From NCBI RefSeq assembly GCF_000497445.1, contig NZ_CM002285.1, positions 1,612,795 to 1,676,794 of the forward strand: DNA of 64,000 nt. Direction: 5' to 3'. Shown here one piece after another: positions 34,269 through 42,283 of this stretch (positions are counted from its first letter, which is position 1; the number at the start of each line of letters is the position of its first letter). The stretch comes from Streptomyces roseochromogenus subsp. oscitans DS 12.976 (GTDB taxonomy: Bacteria > Actinomycetota > Actinomycetes > Streptomycetales > Streptomycetaceae). The translations under genes were made by a program, and so were the position numbers. Under the pieces are notes generated by a model, which was not told the origin of the DNA, ran no database searches, and was given only the letters and a program-made list of their open reading frames with translations.

Positions 34269-35186
34269 ATGCGTCGCGTCCGATATGAGTCCACGGGCGG
34301 CCCGCTGTTCGTCGAAGAGGCCCCGGTCCCCGAGCCCGGCCCCGGCGAGCTGCTGGTGCGCTGCGCGGCGATCGGCGTCACGCTGCCCGTGGTCCGCAAG
34401 GTCACCGAGGCTGCCGAGCCGATCATGCTCGGCGGGGAGATCGCCGGCGAGGTGGTGGCGGCCGGCGAGGGCGTGACCCGCTTCCGGCCGGGCGACCGGG
34501 TGACGGGGATGTGCTTCGGGCACGGGTACGCCGACTTCGCCCTGCTGCACGAGGCCATGACCTCCCCCATACCGGACGGCGCCGACGCCGTGGACGCGAT
34601 CGCGCTGGTGCGCAGCGGCCTGGTGGCGTACGGGGCGCTGGAGGCGGCGCGGCCGGCACCGGGCGAGGCGGTCCTCGTCACGGCGGCGGCCAGCGGGATC
34701 GGTCACCTCGCGCTGCAGCTGGCACGGGCGCGGGGTGCGGGGCGGGTGGTGGGAGCCGTGTCCGACCCGGGCAAGGCGGACTTCGTCCGCTCGCTCGGCG
34801 CGGACGACTGTGTTCAGTATGCCGACGGCAGTTGGGGGGATCCCTTCGACTGTGTCCTGGATGCCGTCGGCGGTGACCTGCTCACCCCCGCCCTCGCCGC
34901 CCTCGCCCCGCACGGCCGCCTCGTCGCCTACAGCTCGGGCGGCGGCACCATCCAGGCGTACGACCTGCTGGTGGGCGCCAAATCGGTGATCGGCTTCCAG
35001 ATGGCCCTGATCGCCCGCGACCGGCCGGACCTGTACGAGCAGTGGCGCCAGGAGCTGTGGCGGCTCTTCGCCGAGGGCACCCTGAAGCCCGCCGTCCATG
35101 CCGAGTTCGCACTTCAGGACGCGGCGAAGGCGCACGAGGTGATCGAGGCACGGGCCAACCTCGGCAAGGTGGTGCTGCGCCCGTAG
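34269..35186 (+). CDS. Quinone oxidoreductase-like MDR protein
   Basis: 305 residues, medium-chain dehydrogenase/reductase superfamily, QOR-like branch without zinc ligands. GroES-like part: EEAPVPEPGPGELLVRCAAI, GGEIAGEVVAAGEGVTRFRP then GDRV. Rossmann part: VLVTAAASGIGHLALQLARA, with the nucleotide loop changed to AAASGIG. GGAGG lies 6 bases before ATG 34269. An NADPH-dependent quinone or enone reductase is likely. The repeated elements upstream put it under the divergent MarR protein, suggesting a response to quinones or electrophiles. Confidence 0.88.
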   Translation: MRRVRYESTGGPLFVEEAPVPEPGPGELLVRCAAIGVTLPVVRKVTEAAEPIMLGGEIAGEVVAAGEGVTRFRPGDRVTGMCFGHGYADFALLHEAMTSPIPDGADAVDAIALVRSGLVAYGALEAARPAPGEAVLVTAAASGIGHLALQLARARGAGRVVGAVSDPGKADFVRSLGADDCVQYADGSWGDPFDCVLDAVGGDLLTPALAALAPHGRLVAYSSGGGTIQAYDLLVGAKSVIGFQMALIARDRPDLYEQWRQELWRLFAEGTLKPAVHAEFALQDAAKAHEVIEARANLGKVVLRP

Positions 35187-35262
35187 GGCGTTCACACCCG
35201 CCGCGTGCTGCACACTTCTTGTGAGGCGACCTGCCCCCAACTACCTTCGATGGGGCGCACGT

Positions 35263-35295
35263 TGGACATGGGATGTCCGGATGTCCAGATGTCCG
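35263..35295. repeat. GATGTCC tandem repeats and small palindrome before the sialidase
   Basis: GATGTCC recurs at 8-base intervals (35272, 35280, 35288), and GGACATGGGATGTCC (35263-35277) is an inverted repeat. The position just upstream of the sialidase start suggests a regulatory site, without further support. Confidence 0.45.
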
Positions 35296-35318
35296 GCCGA
35301 CGAAGGGCAGGTCCCTCC

Positions 35319-37199
35319 ATGCCGTCAGGTCTTCGCGCCCGTCTGAGAACCGCACTCGCCGCCGTCATCTGCACGACGGCGGCCCTGTTCGCACTGCCTC
35401 TCGCCACACCCCACCCCGCACATGCCCAACCCCCCGCCAACTCCCCCGAGTTCGAGCAGCAGGTCCTGTTCAAGGCTTCCCAGGATCCCGGCTACGCGTG
35501 CTTCCGCATCCCTGCGATCGTGAAGACCACCGACGGCACCCTGCTGGCCTTCGCCGAGGGCCGGGTCCTCAACTGCGGGGACGCCGCCGACATAGACATC
35601 GTGCTCAAGCGCTCCACCGACGGCGGCCGCACCTGGGGCCCGCTGCAGGTGGTCACCGACGGCGGCGGCGACACCCACGGCAACCCGGCGCCGGTCGTGG
35701 ACCGCGCAACGGGCCGGGTCTGGCTCGCGGAGACGCACAACACGGGCCGGACCGACAGCGCCAGCTGCTCGATCCCCTGCGACCGCACCCCGTACATCCA
35801 GTACAGCGACGACGACGGCCGGACCTGGTCCGCACCCCGCGATCTGAGCCCGGAGATCCTGCCCGCCGACTGGAACTCCTGGTACGCGACCGGGCCGGTG
35901 CACGGCATCCAGCTCACCCGGGGCCGTTACGCGGGCCGGCTGGTCTTCGGGGTCAACACCGAGACATGGGACGGCAGCCGGACAACCGCCAACCACGCGG
36001 CCCTGATCGTGAGCGACGACCACGGAGGCCACTGGCGCATCGGCGCCCAGGACACCTGGCCCATCGCCGACGACGGCACCTTCCGGCAGAAGCCCTCCGA
36101 ACTGGCCCTCGCCGAGCGCCAGGACGGCTCCATCCTGGTCAGCGGCCGAGAGCAGGACGGCACCGACCTCGGCCACCGCACCCAGGCCGTCAGCCGCGAC
36201 GGCGGCTCCAGCTTCACCGCGCCCTTCCACGACCTGCCGGACCTGTACGCCCCGATGGTGGAGGGTTCGCTGCTACGCCTCGGCGACCGTCTGCTGCTGG
36301 CCTGCCCCGCCGACCCCGACCACCGGCGGACGATGATGATCCGCTCCTCCTACGACGGTGGCCGCACCTGGGAGAGCGTGGACCGCGGCACGGTCGTCAC
36401 CACGGACTGGTCCGGCTACTCGGACCTGGCGCGCGTCGACGGCGACACGGTGGGCCTGATCTACGAGGGCGGCGCGGTGGACGCGCGCGACGAGATCCGC
36501 TTCGCCCGCTTCGCCGAGGACTGGCTCGTCCCGCGCCGCGGCCCCGACCCGGTCACCCCCGACCGGGCCCGGCACGCCCGCCCGGCCGCGGTGCTCGGCG
36601 GGGCGACGCAGACGGCCGGGGTCTTCGGCGGCGCGCTGCAATTCGACGGCACCGACGACGCCGTACGCCTGCCGTACCGCGACAGCCTGCCCCTGGGTAC
36701 CAAGGACTTCACGGCGTCGCTGTGGTTCCGGTACTCGGCGACGAGCGGTGAGCAGCCGATGCTGTGGATGGGCGGGGTCGGCACCGGTCAGCCGCAGGTG
36801 TGGGTGCGCGGCGAGCCGGCGAACCACCGCATCCAGGGGCTGATCACGGTACGGGACGGGGCGATCGCGCCGCAGACCGCGTACGTGCGGACGGATACCG
36901 CATACAACGACGGCCAGTGGCATCACCTGGTGCTGCGCCGAGGCTTGGGCAGGTTGTCGTTGTTCGTCGACGGTATGCGGTCTTCCGTCGCCGACGTCCC
37001 GGGGTCGGTCAGCCGCAACTCCCCCTTCGGCGTGCACATCGGTCAGCGCATGGACAGCAGGGCCTTCTACACTGGCGCGATCGATGAGGTGCACGTGTGG
37101 GACCGGGCCCTCACCGACGACGAGCTGTCGGATCCGGCGGCGCTGCGGTCACCGAAGGACACGGTCCTGTGGCTGCCCCTCGACCATGTGAGCGGCTGA
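35319..37199 (+). CDS. Secreted exo-alpha-sialidase with C-terminal LamG domain
   Basis: 626 residues. The signal peptide (about 1-37) ends near AHA-QPPAN. The GH33 propeller has the FRIP motif (YACFRIPAIV) with the first catalytic arginine and five Asp boxes (STDGGRTWG, SDDDGRTWS, SDDHGGHWR, SRDGGSSFT, SYDGGRTWE). A nucleophile pair is plausible in GYSDLARVDGDTVGLIYEGG. A concanavalin/LamG domain follows (about 430-620: FGGALQFDGTDDAVRLPY, QWHHLVLRRG, GAIDEVHVWDRALTDDE), probably for binding glycans. ATG 35319 is chosen for signal-peptide fit; 35289 is possible. It releases terminal sialic acids from host or microbial glycans. Confidence 0.92.
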   Translation: MPSGLRARLRTALAAVICTTAALFALPLATPHPAHAQPPANSPEFEQQVLFKASQDPGYACFRIPAIVKTTDGTLLAFAEGRVLNCGDAADIDIVLKRSTDGGRTWGPLQVVTDGGGDTHGNPAPVVDRATGRVWLAETHNTGRTDSASCSIPCDRTPYIQYSDDDGRTWSAPRDLSPEILPADWNSWYATGPVHGIQLTRGRYAGRLVFGVNTETWDGSRTTANHAALIVSDDHGGHWRIGAQDTWPIADDGTFRQKPSELALAERQDGSILVSGREQDGTDLGHRTQAVSRDGGSSFTAPFHDLPDLYAPMVEGSLLRLGDRLLLACPADPDHRRTMMIRSSYDGGRTWESVDRGTVVTTDWSGYSDLARVDGDTVGLIYEGGAVDARDEIRFARFAEDWLVPRRGPDPVTPDRARHARPAAVLGGATQTAGVFGGALQFDGTDDAVRLPYRDSLPLGTKDFTASLWFRYSATSGEQPMLWMGGVGTGQPQVWVRGEPANHRIQGLITVRDGAIAPQTAYVRTDTAYNDGQWHHLVLRRGLGRLSLFVDGMRSSVADVPGSVSRNSPFGVHIGQRMDSRAFYTGAIDEVHVWDRALTDDELSDPAALRSPKDTVLWLPLDHVSG

Positions 37200-38192
37200 A
37201 CCGGCGACCGCGCCCGGGACCCGCTCCGGGTCCCCCGCCCGGCGCCTGGCGATGACCGCGCACACCATCAGCTGCATCTGGTGGAACAGCATCAGCGGCA
37301 GTACGGCGAGGGAGGCATGGGCGCCGAACAGGACGCTGGCCATGGGCAGTCCGGAGGCGAGGGACTTCTTCGAGCCGGCGAACTGGATGGCGATCCGGTC
37401 CGCCCGGCCGAAGCCCAGTGCCTTGCCGCCGTACCAGGTCAGCAGGAGCATCGCGGCGAGCAGGGCGGCCTCGACGACGAGCAGGCCGCCGAGCCGCGCG
37501 GGGCTGACCTGGTGCCATATGCCCCGGATCATGCCCTCGCTGAAGGCGGTGTAGACGACCAGCAGGATCGAGCCGCGGTCGACCAGCCCGAGGACCTTCT
37601 TGTGCCGGGCTGTGAAGCCACCGATCCAGCCCCGCAGCAGCTGTCCCGCGAGGAACGGCACCAGCAGCTGGAGCACGATCTTGACCAGTGAGTCCGCCGA
37701 GAACCCGCCCCCGCTGTTGCCGAGCAGCCCGGCCGCGAGCAGCGGGGTGACGACGATGCCGATGAGGGAGGAGAAGGAGCCCGCGCAGATCGCCGCCGGG
37801 ACGTTTCCGCGGGCGATCGAGGTGAAGGCGATGGACGACTGGATCGTCGACGGCACCAGTGTCAGGAACAGCAGTCCCTGGTAGAGCGGCTGGGTCAGCA
37901 GCACCGGCACAAGTCCGCGCGCCGCCAGCCCGAACACCGGGAAGAGGACGAAGGTGCAGGCGAGCACCGTGACATGGAGCCGCCAGTGGCGCAGTCCCTC
38001 CAGCGCCTCACGGGTGGAGAGGCGGGCGCCGTAGAGGAAGAACAGGAAGGCGATCGCGGCCGTCGACGCGCCCGAGGCCACGTCGGCGGCGGTGCCCCGG
38101 GCCGGCAGGAGCGCGGCGAGGCCCACGGTCCCGAGCAGCAGGACGATATACGGGTCGATCGGCATCCGACTCGGCCGGCGCAGGCGTTTCAC
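37149..38192 (-). CDS. SBF-like (bile acid:sodium symporter family) transporter
   Basis: 347 residues with about ten membrane helices, of the SBF-like/DUF4137-type group. IAFLFFLYGARLSTREALEG, LVPSTIQSSIAFTSIARGNV and AIQFAGSKKSLASGLPMASV are the signature regions, with discontinuous helices that bind sodium in relatives. GTG 38192 is chosen for GGAG 5 bases upstream. The substrate is unknown. The end overlaps the sialidase end by 51 bases on the opposite strand. A LysR regulator is divergent upstream and probably controls it. Confidence 0.87.
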   Translation of the reverse strand: MKRLRRPSRMPIDPYIVLLLGTVGLAALLPARGTAADVASGASTAAIAFLFFLYGARLSTREALEGLRHWRLHVTVLACTFVLFPVFGLAARGLVPVLLTQPLYQGLLFLTLVPSTIQSSIAFTSIARGNVPAAICAGSFSSLIGIVVTPLLAAGLLGNSGGGFSADSLVKIVLQLLVPFLAGQLLRGWIGGFTARHKKVLGLVDRGSILLVVYTAFSEGMIRGIWHQVSPARLGGLLVVEAALLAAMLLLTWYGGKALGFGRADRIAIQFAGSKKSLASGLPMASVLFGAHASLAVLPLMLFHQMQLMVCAVIARRRAGDPERVPGAVAGSAAHMVEGQPQDRVLR

Positions 38193-38359
38193 AGTGCTCC
38201 GATTGCTGTGCGCGTGTCTGTACACGTCTGTTGACAGGTCGTCCCCCCGGCAGGCCCGCAGGACCCCCGCTCATCGTCCTCCTCGGGCCGTCGATCGGGA
38301 ATCCCGCATACCATTCTTACTGTCATCATGAAATCCGATAGCCGGGTAGGCTGCCTGCC

Positions 38360-39229
38360 ATGTACGACCCGACGCAGCTGCGCACCTTCCTCGCCGTGGC
38401 CCAGACGCTCAGCTTCACGCAGGCCGCGCGCCGGCTGGGGCTGCGCCAGTCCACGGTGAGCCAGCATGTGCGCCGGCTGGAGGACGCGACCGGGCGGCAG
38501 CTGTTCACCCGGGACACCCATGCGGTGGAGCTGACCGGGGACGGCGAGGCGATGCTCGGCTTCGCCCGGCGGATCCTGCAGGTCCACGAGCAGGCGACGG
38601 CGTTCTTCACCGGCACCCGGGTGCGCGGCCGGCTGCGGTTCGGGGCGTCGGAGGACTTCGTGCTCACCCGGCTGCCGGAGATCCTGGAGGGCTTCCGCTA
38701 CGACCATCCGGAGGTCGACCTGGAGCTGACGGTGGAGCTGTCCGGCACCCTGCACGAGCAGCTGGCCGCCGGGAAGCTGGACCTGGTGCTGGCCAAGCGG
38801 CGCCCGGAGGATCCGCGAGGCGAACTGGTCTGGCGCGACGACCTGGTGTGGATCGGCGCCGAGCGGCTGCGCCTGGACGCCGACCGGCCCGTCCCGCTGA
38901 TCGTGTATCCCCCGCCCGGCATCACCCGGGCCCGGGCGCTGGAGGCGCTGGAGCGCGAGGGCCGCGACTGGCGGATCGTGTGCACCAGCGGCAGTCTCAA
39001 CGGGCTGATCGCGGCGGCTCGCGCCGGGCTCGGGGTGATGGCCCACTCACGGCGCCTGATCCCGCCCGGCCTCTTCCGGCTCCCGGACCGCGCCGGCCTG
39101 CCCGACCTCGGAAAGACCGACTTCGTACTCGTCCACGGCCGCCGCCGGGGCGCCGCCGAGGACGCCGCGAACGCACTGGCGGCGGCGGTCCTGGCGGGCG
39201 GGGAGCGACTGCGGCGGCGGGGCGGCTAG
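38360..39229 (+). CDS. LysR-family regulator (ArgP-like)
   Basis: 289 residues. The N-terminal winged helix (QLRTFLAVAQTLSFTQAARR, LGLRQSTVSQHVRRLEDATG) and the effector domain (LRFGASEDFVLTRLPEILEG, AGKLDLVLAKR, GLGVMAHSR) are complete. It is divergent from the SBF-like transporter with 167 bases between, the standard LysR arrangement, so the transporter is the likely target. It converges on the Lrp gene with a terminator between. Confidence 0.92.
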   Translation: MYDPTQLRTFLAVAQTLSFTQAARRLGLRQSTVSQHVRRLEDATGRQLFTRDTHAVELTGDGEAMLGFARRILQVHEQATAFFTGTRVRGRLRFGASEDFVLTRLPEILEGFRYDHPEVDLELTVELSGTLHEQLAAGKLDLVLAKRRPEDPRGELVWRDDLVWIGAERLRLDADRPVPLIVYPPPGITRARALEALEREGRDWRIVCTSGSLNGLIAAARAGLGVMAHSRRLIPPGLFRLPDRAGLPDLGKTDFVLVHGRRRGAAEDAANALAAAVLAGGERLRRRGG

Positions 39230-39237
39230 GCCCCGCC

Positions 39238-39330
39238 GCCAGACTCCCGTGGTCCGCCCGCAGGGCGGGCCCGGCGGCGGCGGGGGTCCCCCGCGCGAGG
39301 GTGTTCGAGCGTGAGGGAGGGAGTCTGACG
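39238..39330. terminator. Bidirectional terminator between convergent LysR and Lrp genes
   Basis: An outer stem (AGACTCCC 39241-39248 with GGGAGTCT 39319-39326) encloses an inner hairpin (CCGCCC 39254-39259 with GGGCGG 39263-39268) and other GC-rich pairs. It fills the gap between two gene ends. Confidence 0.75.
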
Positions 39331-39346
39331 GCAGGGCCTGAGTCCG

Positions 39347-40327
39347 TCAGCGCGGTACCGGGTACGTCAGCTGCTTGATCCGGCGCAGGAAGGGCGTGGT
39401 CTCCACGTGCTGGACGCCTTCGAGGCCGCCGAGGGGACCGCTCAGGTAGGCGTAGAGGCCGGCCGTGCTGCGGGTCATTGCGGTGACGACGAGATTGGAC
39501 GGCCCGGCCGTCGCGGAGACCCAGGCGGTCTCCTCGTGCCCGGCCAGGGCCTCGCCGACGGAGTGCAGCGCTGCGGGTGCGGCGGTGATCCACAGGCTGG
39601 CGACGACGGGGTAGCCGAGCGTCTCGGAGTGGTACTCGATGTCGGTGTACACCGCCCCGGAAGCGCGCAGCGCGGCCAGCCTGCGCTTGACCCAGGACTC
39701 CGAACGGCCCGTCGCGCGCTGCAGCTCGGGATAGGTGGCCCGGCCGTCGCGCTCCAGGACGGCCAGCAGGGGTTCGTCCTCGGGTTCGAGACGGGCCGCT
39801 GCGGGGACGGGTTCGCCGTCGGGGCGCAGGGCGCCGATCTGGTCCTCGGTGAGCGCGGCGAACTTGCGGATCCAGCCGTCCGCACCGCCGTAGAACCGGT
39901 GCAGGAGCTGGTGGGCGCGGATCTCGACCACGTTCGGCGTGCGCGGCAGCTTGCCGAGCAGCAGTTCGTCGTGGTCGCCCGGGGTGCGCGGCCGGGTCAG
40001 GCACAGCACCTCGGTGCCGCCTGAGGCGAGCCCGATCCAGAAGGTGTCGGGACGCCGGGCGAGCGCCTCCGCGATGGCCAGTGCGCTGTCGGGCGCACAG
40101 CGGATCCGCAACATCCACTGGTCCTGGCCGAGCCGGGAGGCGTCCCGCAGGACGATGACCCGCAGGCCGCCGTGTTCGCACAGGCGCCGGTAGCGGCGCG
40201 CGATCGTCTGGTCGGAGACACCGAGCGCTGCGGCGATCCGGCTGAAGGAGGCCCGGGCGTCGGCCTCCAGTGCGGACAGCAGCTGCAGGTCGAGATGATC
40301 GAAGGTGTCGGATTCCAGCTCCAACAT
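39347..40327 (-). CDS. Lrp/AsnC-family regulator with duplicated domains
   Basis: 326 residues, twice the usual size. Two helix-turn-helix plus ligand-domain (RAM) units are visible: LDLQLLSALEADARASFSRI then AAALGVSDQTIARRYRRL at the N-terminus, and LLAVLERDGRATYPELQRAT then GRSESWVKRRLAALRASG in the middle. ATG 40327 is preferred because GGGAG lies 5 bases upstream; 40339 adds four residues. It is divergent from the DHA2 efflux gene, and direct TCGTACGGA repeats lie in the 118 bases between them, so it probably regulates that pump in response to an amino acid or drug-like ligand. Confidence 0.9.
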   Translation of the reverse strand: MLELESDTFDHLDLQLLSALEADARASFSRIAAALGVSDQTIARRYRRLCEHGGLRVIVLRDASRLGQDQWMLRIRCAPDSALAIAEALARRPDTFWIGLASGGTEVLCLTRPRTPGDHDELLLGKLPRTPNVVEIRAHQLLHRFYGGADGWIRKFAALTEDQIGALRPDGEPVPAAARLEPEDEPLLAVLERDGRATYPELQRATGRSESWVKRRLAALRASGAVYTDIEYHSETLGYPVVASLWITAAPAALHSVGEALAGHEETAWVSATAGPSNLVVTAMTRSTAGLYAYLSGPLGGLEGVQHVETTPFLRRIKQLTYPVPR

Positions 40328-40393
40328 GCTGTCTCCCATCGGATTCCATCGGTCATGCGCCGTCCAGCCGTCCGATCGGCCGCGCCGGGGCCA

Positions 40394-40425
40394 TCGTACG
40401 GAGCGATCGAACGCTGTCGTACGGA
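40394..40425. promoter_or_regulatory. Direct repeat TCGTACGGA between Lrp and DHA2 genes
   Basis: TCGTACGGA at 40394-40402 and 40417-40425, 23 bases apart, on the same face of the helix and close to the MFS start. Candidate AsnC-type site. Confidence 0.5.
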
Positions 40426-40445
40426 CTTACCGGGAGTGGGAAGAC

Positions 40446-41933
40446 ATGCGTAGCTGGGGGACGCTCACGGCTGTGTGCCTGGGCACGTTCATGTTGTTGC
40501 TGGACGTGACGATCGTGGTGGTGGCGCTGCCGGACATGGCCGGCTCGCTGCACGCGTCACTGAGCGATCTGCAGTGGGTGGTGGACGCGTACGCGCTGGC
40601 GCTGGCCGCGCTGTTGCTCGGGGCGGGGGCCGCCGCCGACCTGCTCGGGCGTCGCAGGGTGCATGTGACGGGTGTGGTGCTGTTCGCGGTGGCCTCGCTG
40701 CTCTGCGGGCTCTCGACAGCGCCGACGGTGCTGGTGGCCGCGCGGGCGCTGCAGGGGGTGGGCGCCGCGGCGATGCTGGCGACGACGCTGCCGTTGCTGG
40801 GCTCGGTCTACCAGGGCAGGCAGCGGTCGGCGGCGCTCGGTGTGTGGGGCGCGGTGAGCGGCGGGGCCGCGGCGGTCGGTCCGGTGGTGGGCGGTCTGCT
40901 CACCGAAGGGCCGGGCTGGCGGTGGATCTTCTTCGTGAACCTGCCGGTGAGCGTCGTCGAGGTGTGGTTGACCCTGCGGGTGGTGCCGGAGTCGCGGGGC
41001 CCGCGCGGGATGCGGGTGGACTGGGCGGGCATGGCCTCGTTCGCCGGCTTCGGCGGCGGGGTGACCTACGCGGTGGTGCGGGCCGGCGAGGACGGCTGGA
41101 CGGCGCCGGCGACGCTCGTGGCGTTCGGGTGCGCGGCCCTGGCGCTGGTGGTGTTCGTGCTGGTGGAGCGGCGGGCGGCGCATCCGCTGCTGGATCTGGC
41201 GCTGCTGCGGCGCCCCGCGTTCGTCGGGGTGATGCTGGGGGCGTTCGCCTTCAACGGGGTGGCGTTCGGGGTGACGCCCTATCTGTCGATCTGGATGCAG
41301 ACACTGCTGGGGATCTCGCCGGTGCGCGGAGGGCTCACGCTGCTGCCGATGACGGTGGCGGCGATGATCGTCGCCGTGCTGGTGGGCCGGCTGCTGCACG
41401 GTGTGCCGGCACGGCTCACCATAGGCGGCGGGCTGCTGCTGATCGGCACCGGAAGCCTGTGTCAGGCCGTGCTGGACGCGGGCGCCTCCTGGACGGCGCT
41501 GGTGCCGGGGTTCGTGCTGGTGGGCGTCGGCACCGGGCTCGTCGCGCCGACGGTCGCCGGGGCGGCCCTGGCCGCAGTGCCGGCGGAGCGGGCCGGGATG
41601 GCGGGCGGCGCGGTGAACACGGTCCGGCAGCTCGGGTACGCGCTCGGCGTGGCCGTCTTCGGCACGGTGCTCACCTCCCGGATGACCGGCACGCTGCCGA
41701 GCGGCGCGGCCCACGCGCTGGCGGGCGGCGGAGCCGGTGCGCTGCGCGGCGGCTTCCCGGAACACACCCTGCGCGCCGCGTTCGCCTCGGGCCTGAACAC
41801 CGCGCTGGTGCTGGCGGGGCTTGCGGGTCTGGTCGCGGGGGCGCTGGTGCTGCTGCTCGTGCGAGCGGACCGGCCCGCACCGCGGAAGGTGCCCGACGCG
41901 AAGACGGAACCGGCGGTGACGGCCGGCCGCTGA
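40446..41933 (+). CDS. DHA2-family (EmrB/QacA) MFS efflux transporter
   Basis: 495 residues with fourteen predicted helices. DVTIVVVALPDMAGSLHASL, the motif A region LLLGAGAAADLLGRRRVHVT, and motif C-like GAVSGGAAAVGPVVGGLLTE with the ensuing GPGWRWIFFVNLPVS identify the 14-TM drug:H+ antiporter group. It should export a hydrophobic, often cationic, compound. The divergent Lrp/AsnC regulator is unusual for this family, where TetR or MarR partners are more common. The next gene starts after a 350-base gap. Confidence 0.92.
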   Translation: MRSWGTLTAVCLGTFMLLLDVTIVVVALPDMAGSLHASLSDLQWVVDAYALALAALLLGAGAAADLLGRRRVHVTGVVLFAVASLLCGLSTAPTVLVAARALQGVGAAAMLATTLPLLGSVYQGRQRSAALGVWGAVSGGAAAVGPVVGGLLTEGPGWRWIFFVNLPVSVVEVWLTLRVVPESRGPRGMRVDWAGMASFAGFGGGVTYAVVRAGEDGWTAPATLVAFGCAALALVVFVLVERRAAHPLLDLALLRRPAFVGVMLGAFAFNGVAFGVTPYLSIWMQTLLGISPVRGGLTLLPMTVAAMIVAVLVGRLLHGVPARLTIGGGLLLIGTGSLCQAVLDAGASWTALVPGFVLVGVGTGLVAPTVAGAALAAVPAERAGMAGGAVNTVRQLGYALGVAVFGTVLTSRMTGTLPSGAAHALAGGGAGALRGGFPEHTLRAAFASGLNTALVLAGLAGLVAGALVLLLVRADRPAPRKVPDAKTEPAVTAGR

Positions 41934-42095
41934 CCACGGCACGCCCTGGCGGGGGCGGTCCCGGGAGTACGTTCCCGTGACCGCCCCCGCCGGTCTGTTC
42001 CTCCCGGGCCGGGTCATGTCTCGTATGCGACGATCGGGGCAGTGTGCGCCGTAATCGACGCGTACAGATTCGGTGGAGATTACGGCACCGAAACT

Positions 42096-42111
42096 TACTG
42101 ACCCGTCAGTA
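42096..42111. promoter_or_regulatory. TetR-type palindrome before the acyl-CoA synthetase (TACTGACCCGTCAGTA)
   Basis: Perfect 7-base arms around CC. Its core CTGACCnGTCAG recurs at 44401-44412 before the aldo/keto reductase. The rest of 41934-42283 shows no gene. Confidence 0.65.
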
Positions 42112-42283
42112 TTGTGTCCGGCCCTTCCCCATGTGAGGGCATTTTCCGGTCGCCAGCGGGGAGGAACGTGAGGTTTGCTCGGTTTCCTGCCCCCTCCCGC
42201 CCGGTGACGGCGTGGGGTAGCTTTCACCGCGCTGTGCCGAGCATCACGGGCGAGACCAAGCAGCGAGGATCGGGGAGCGAGGT

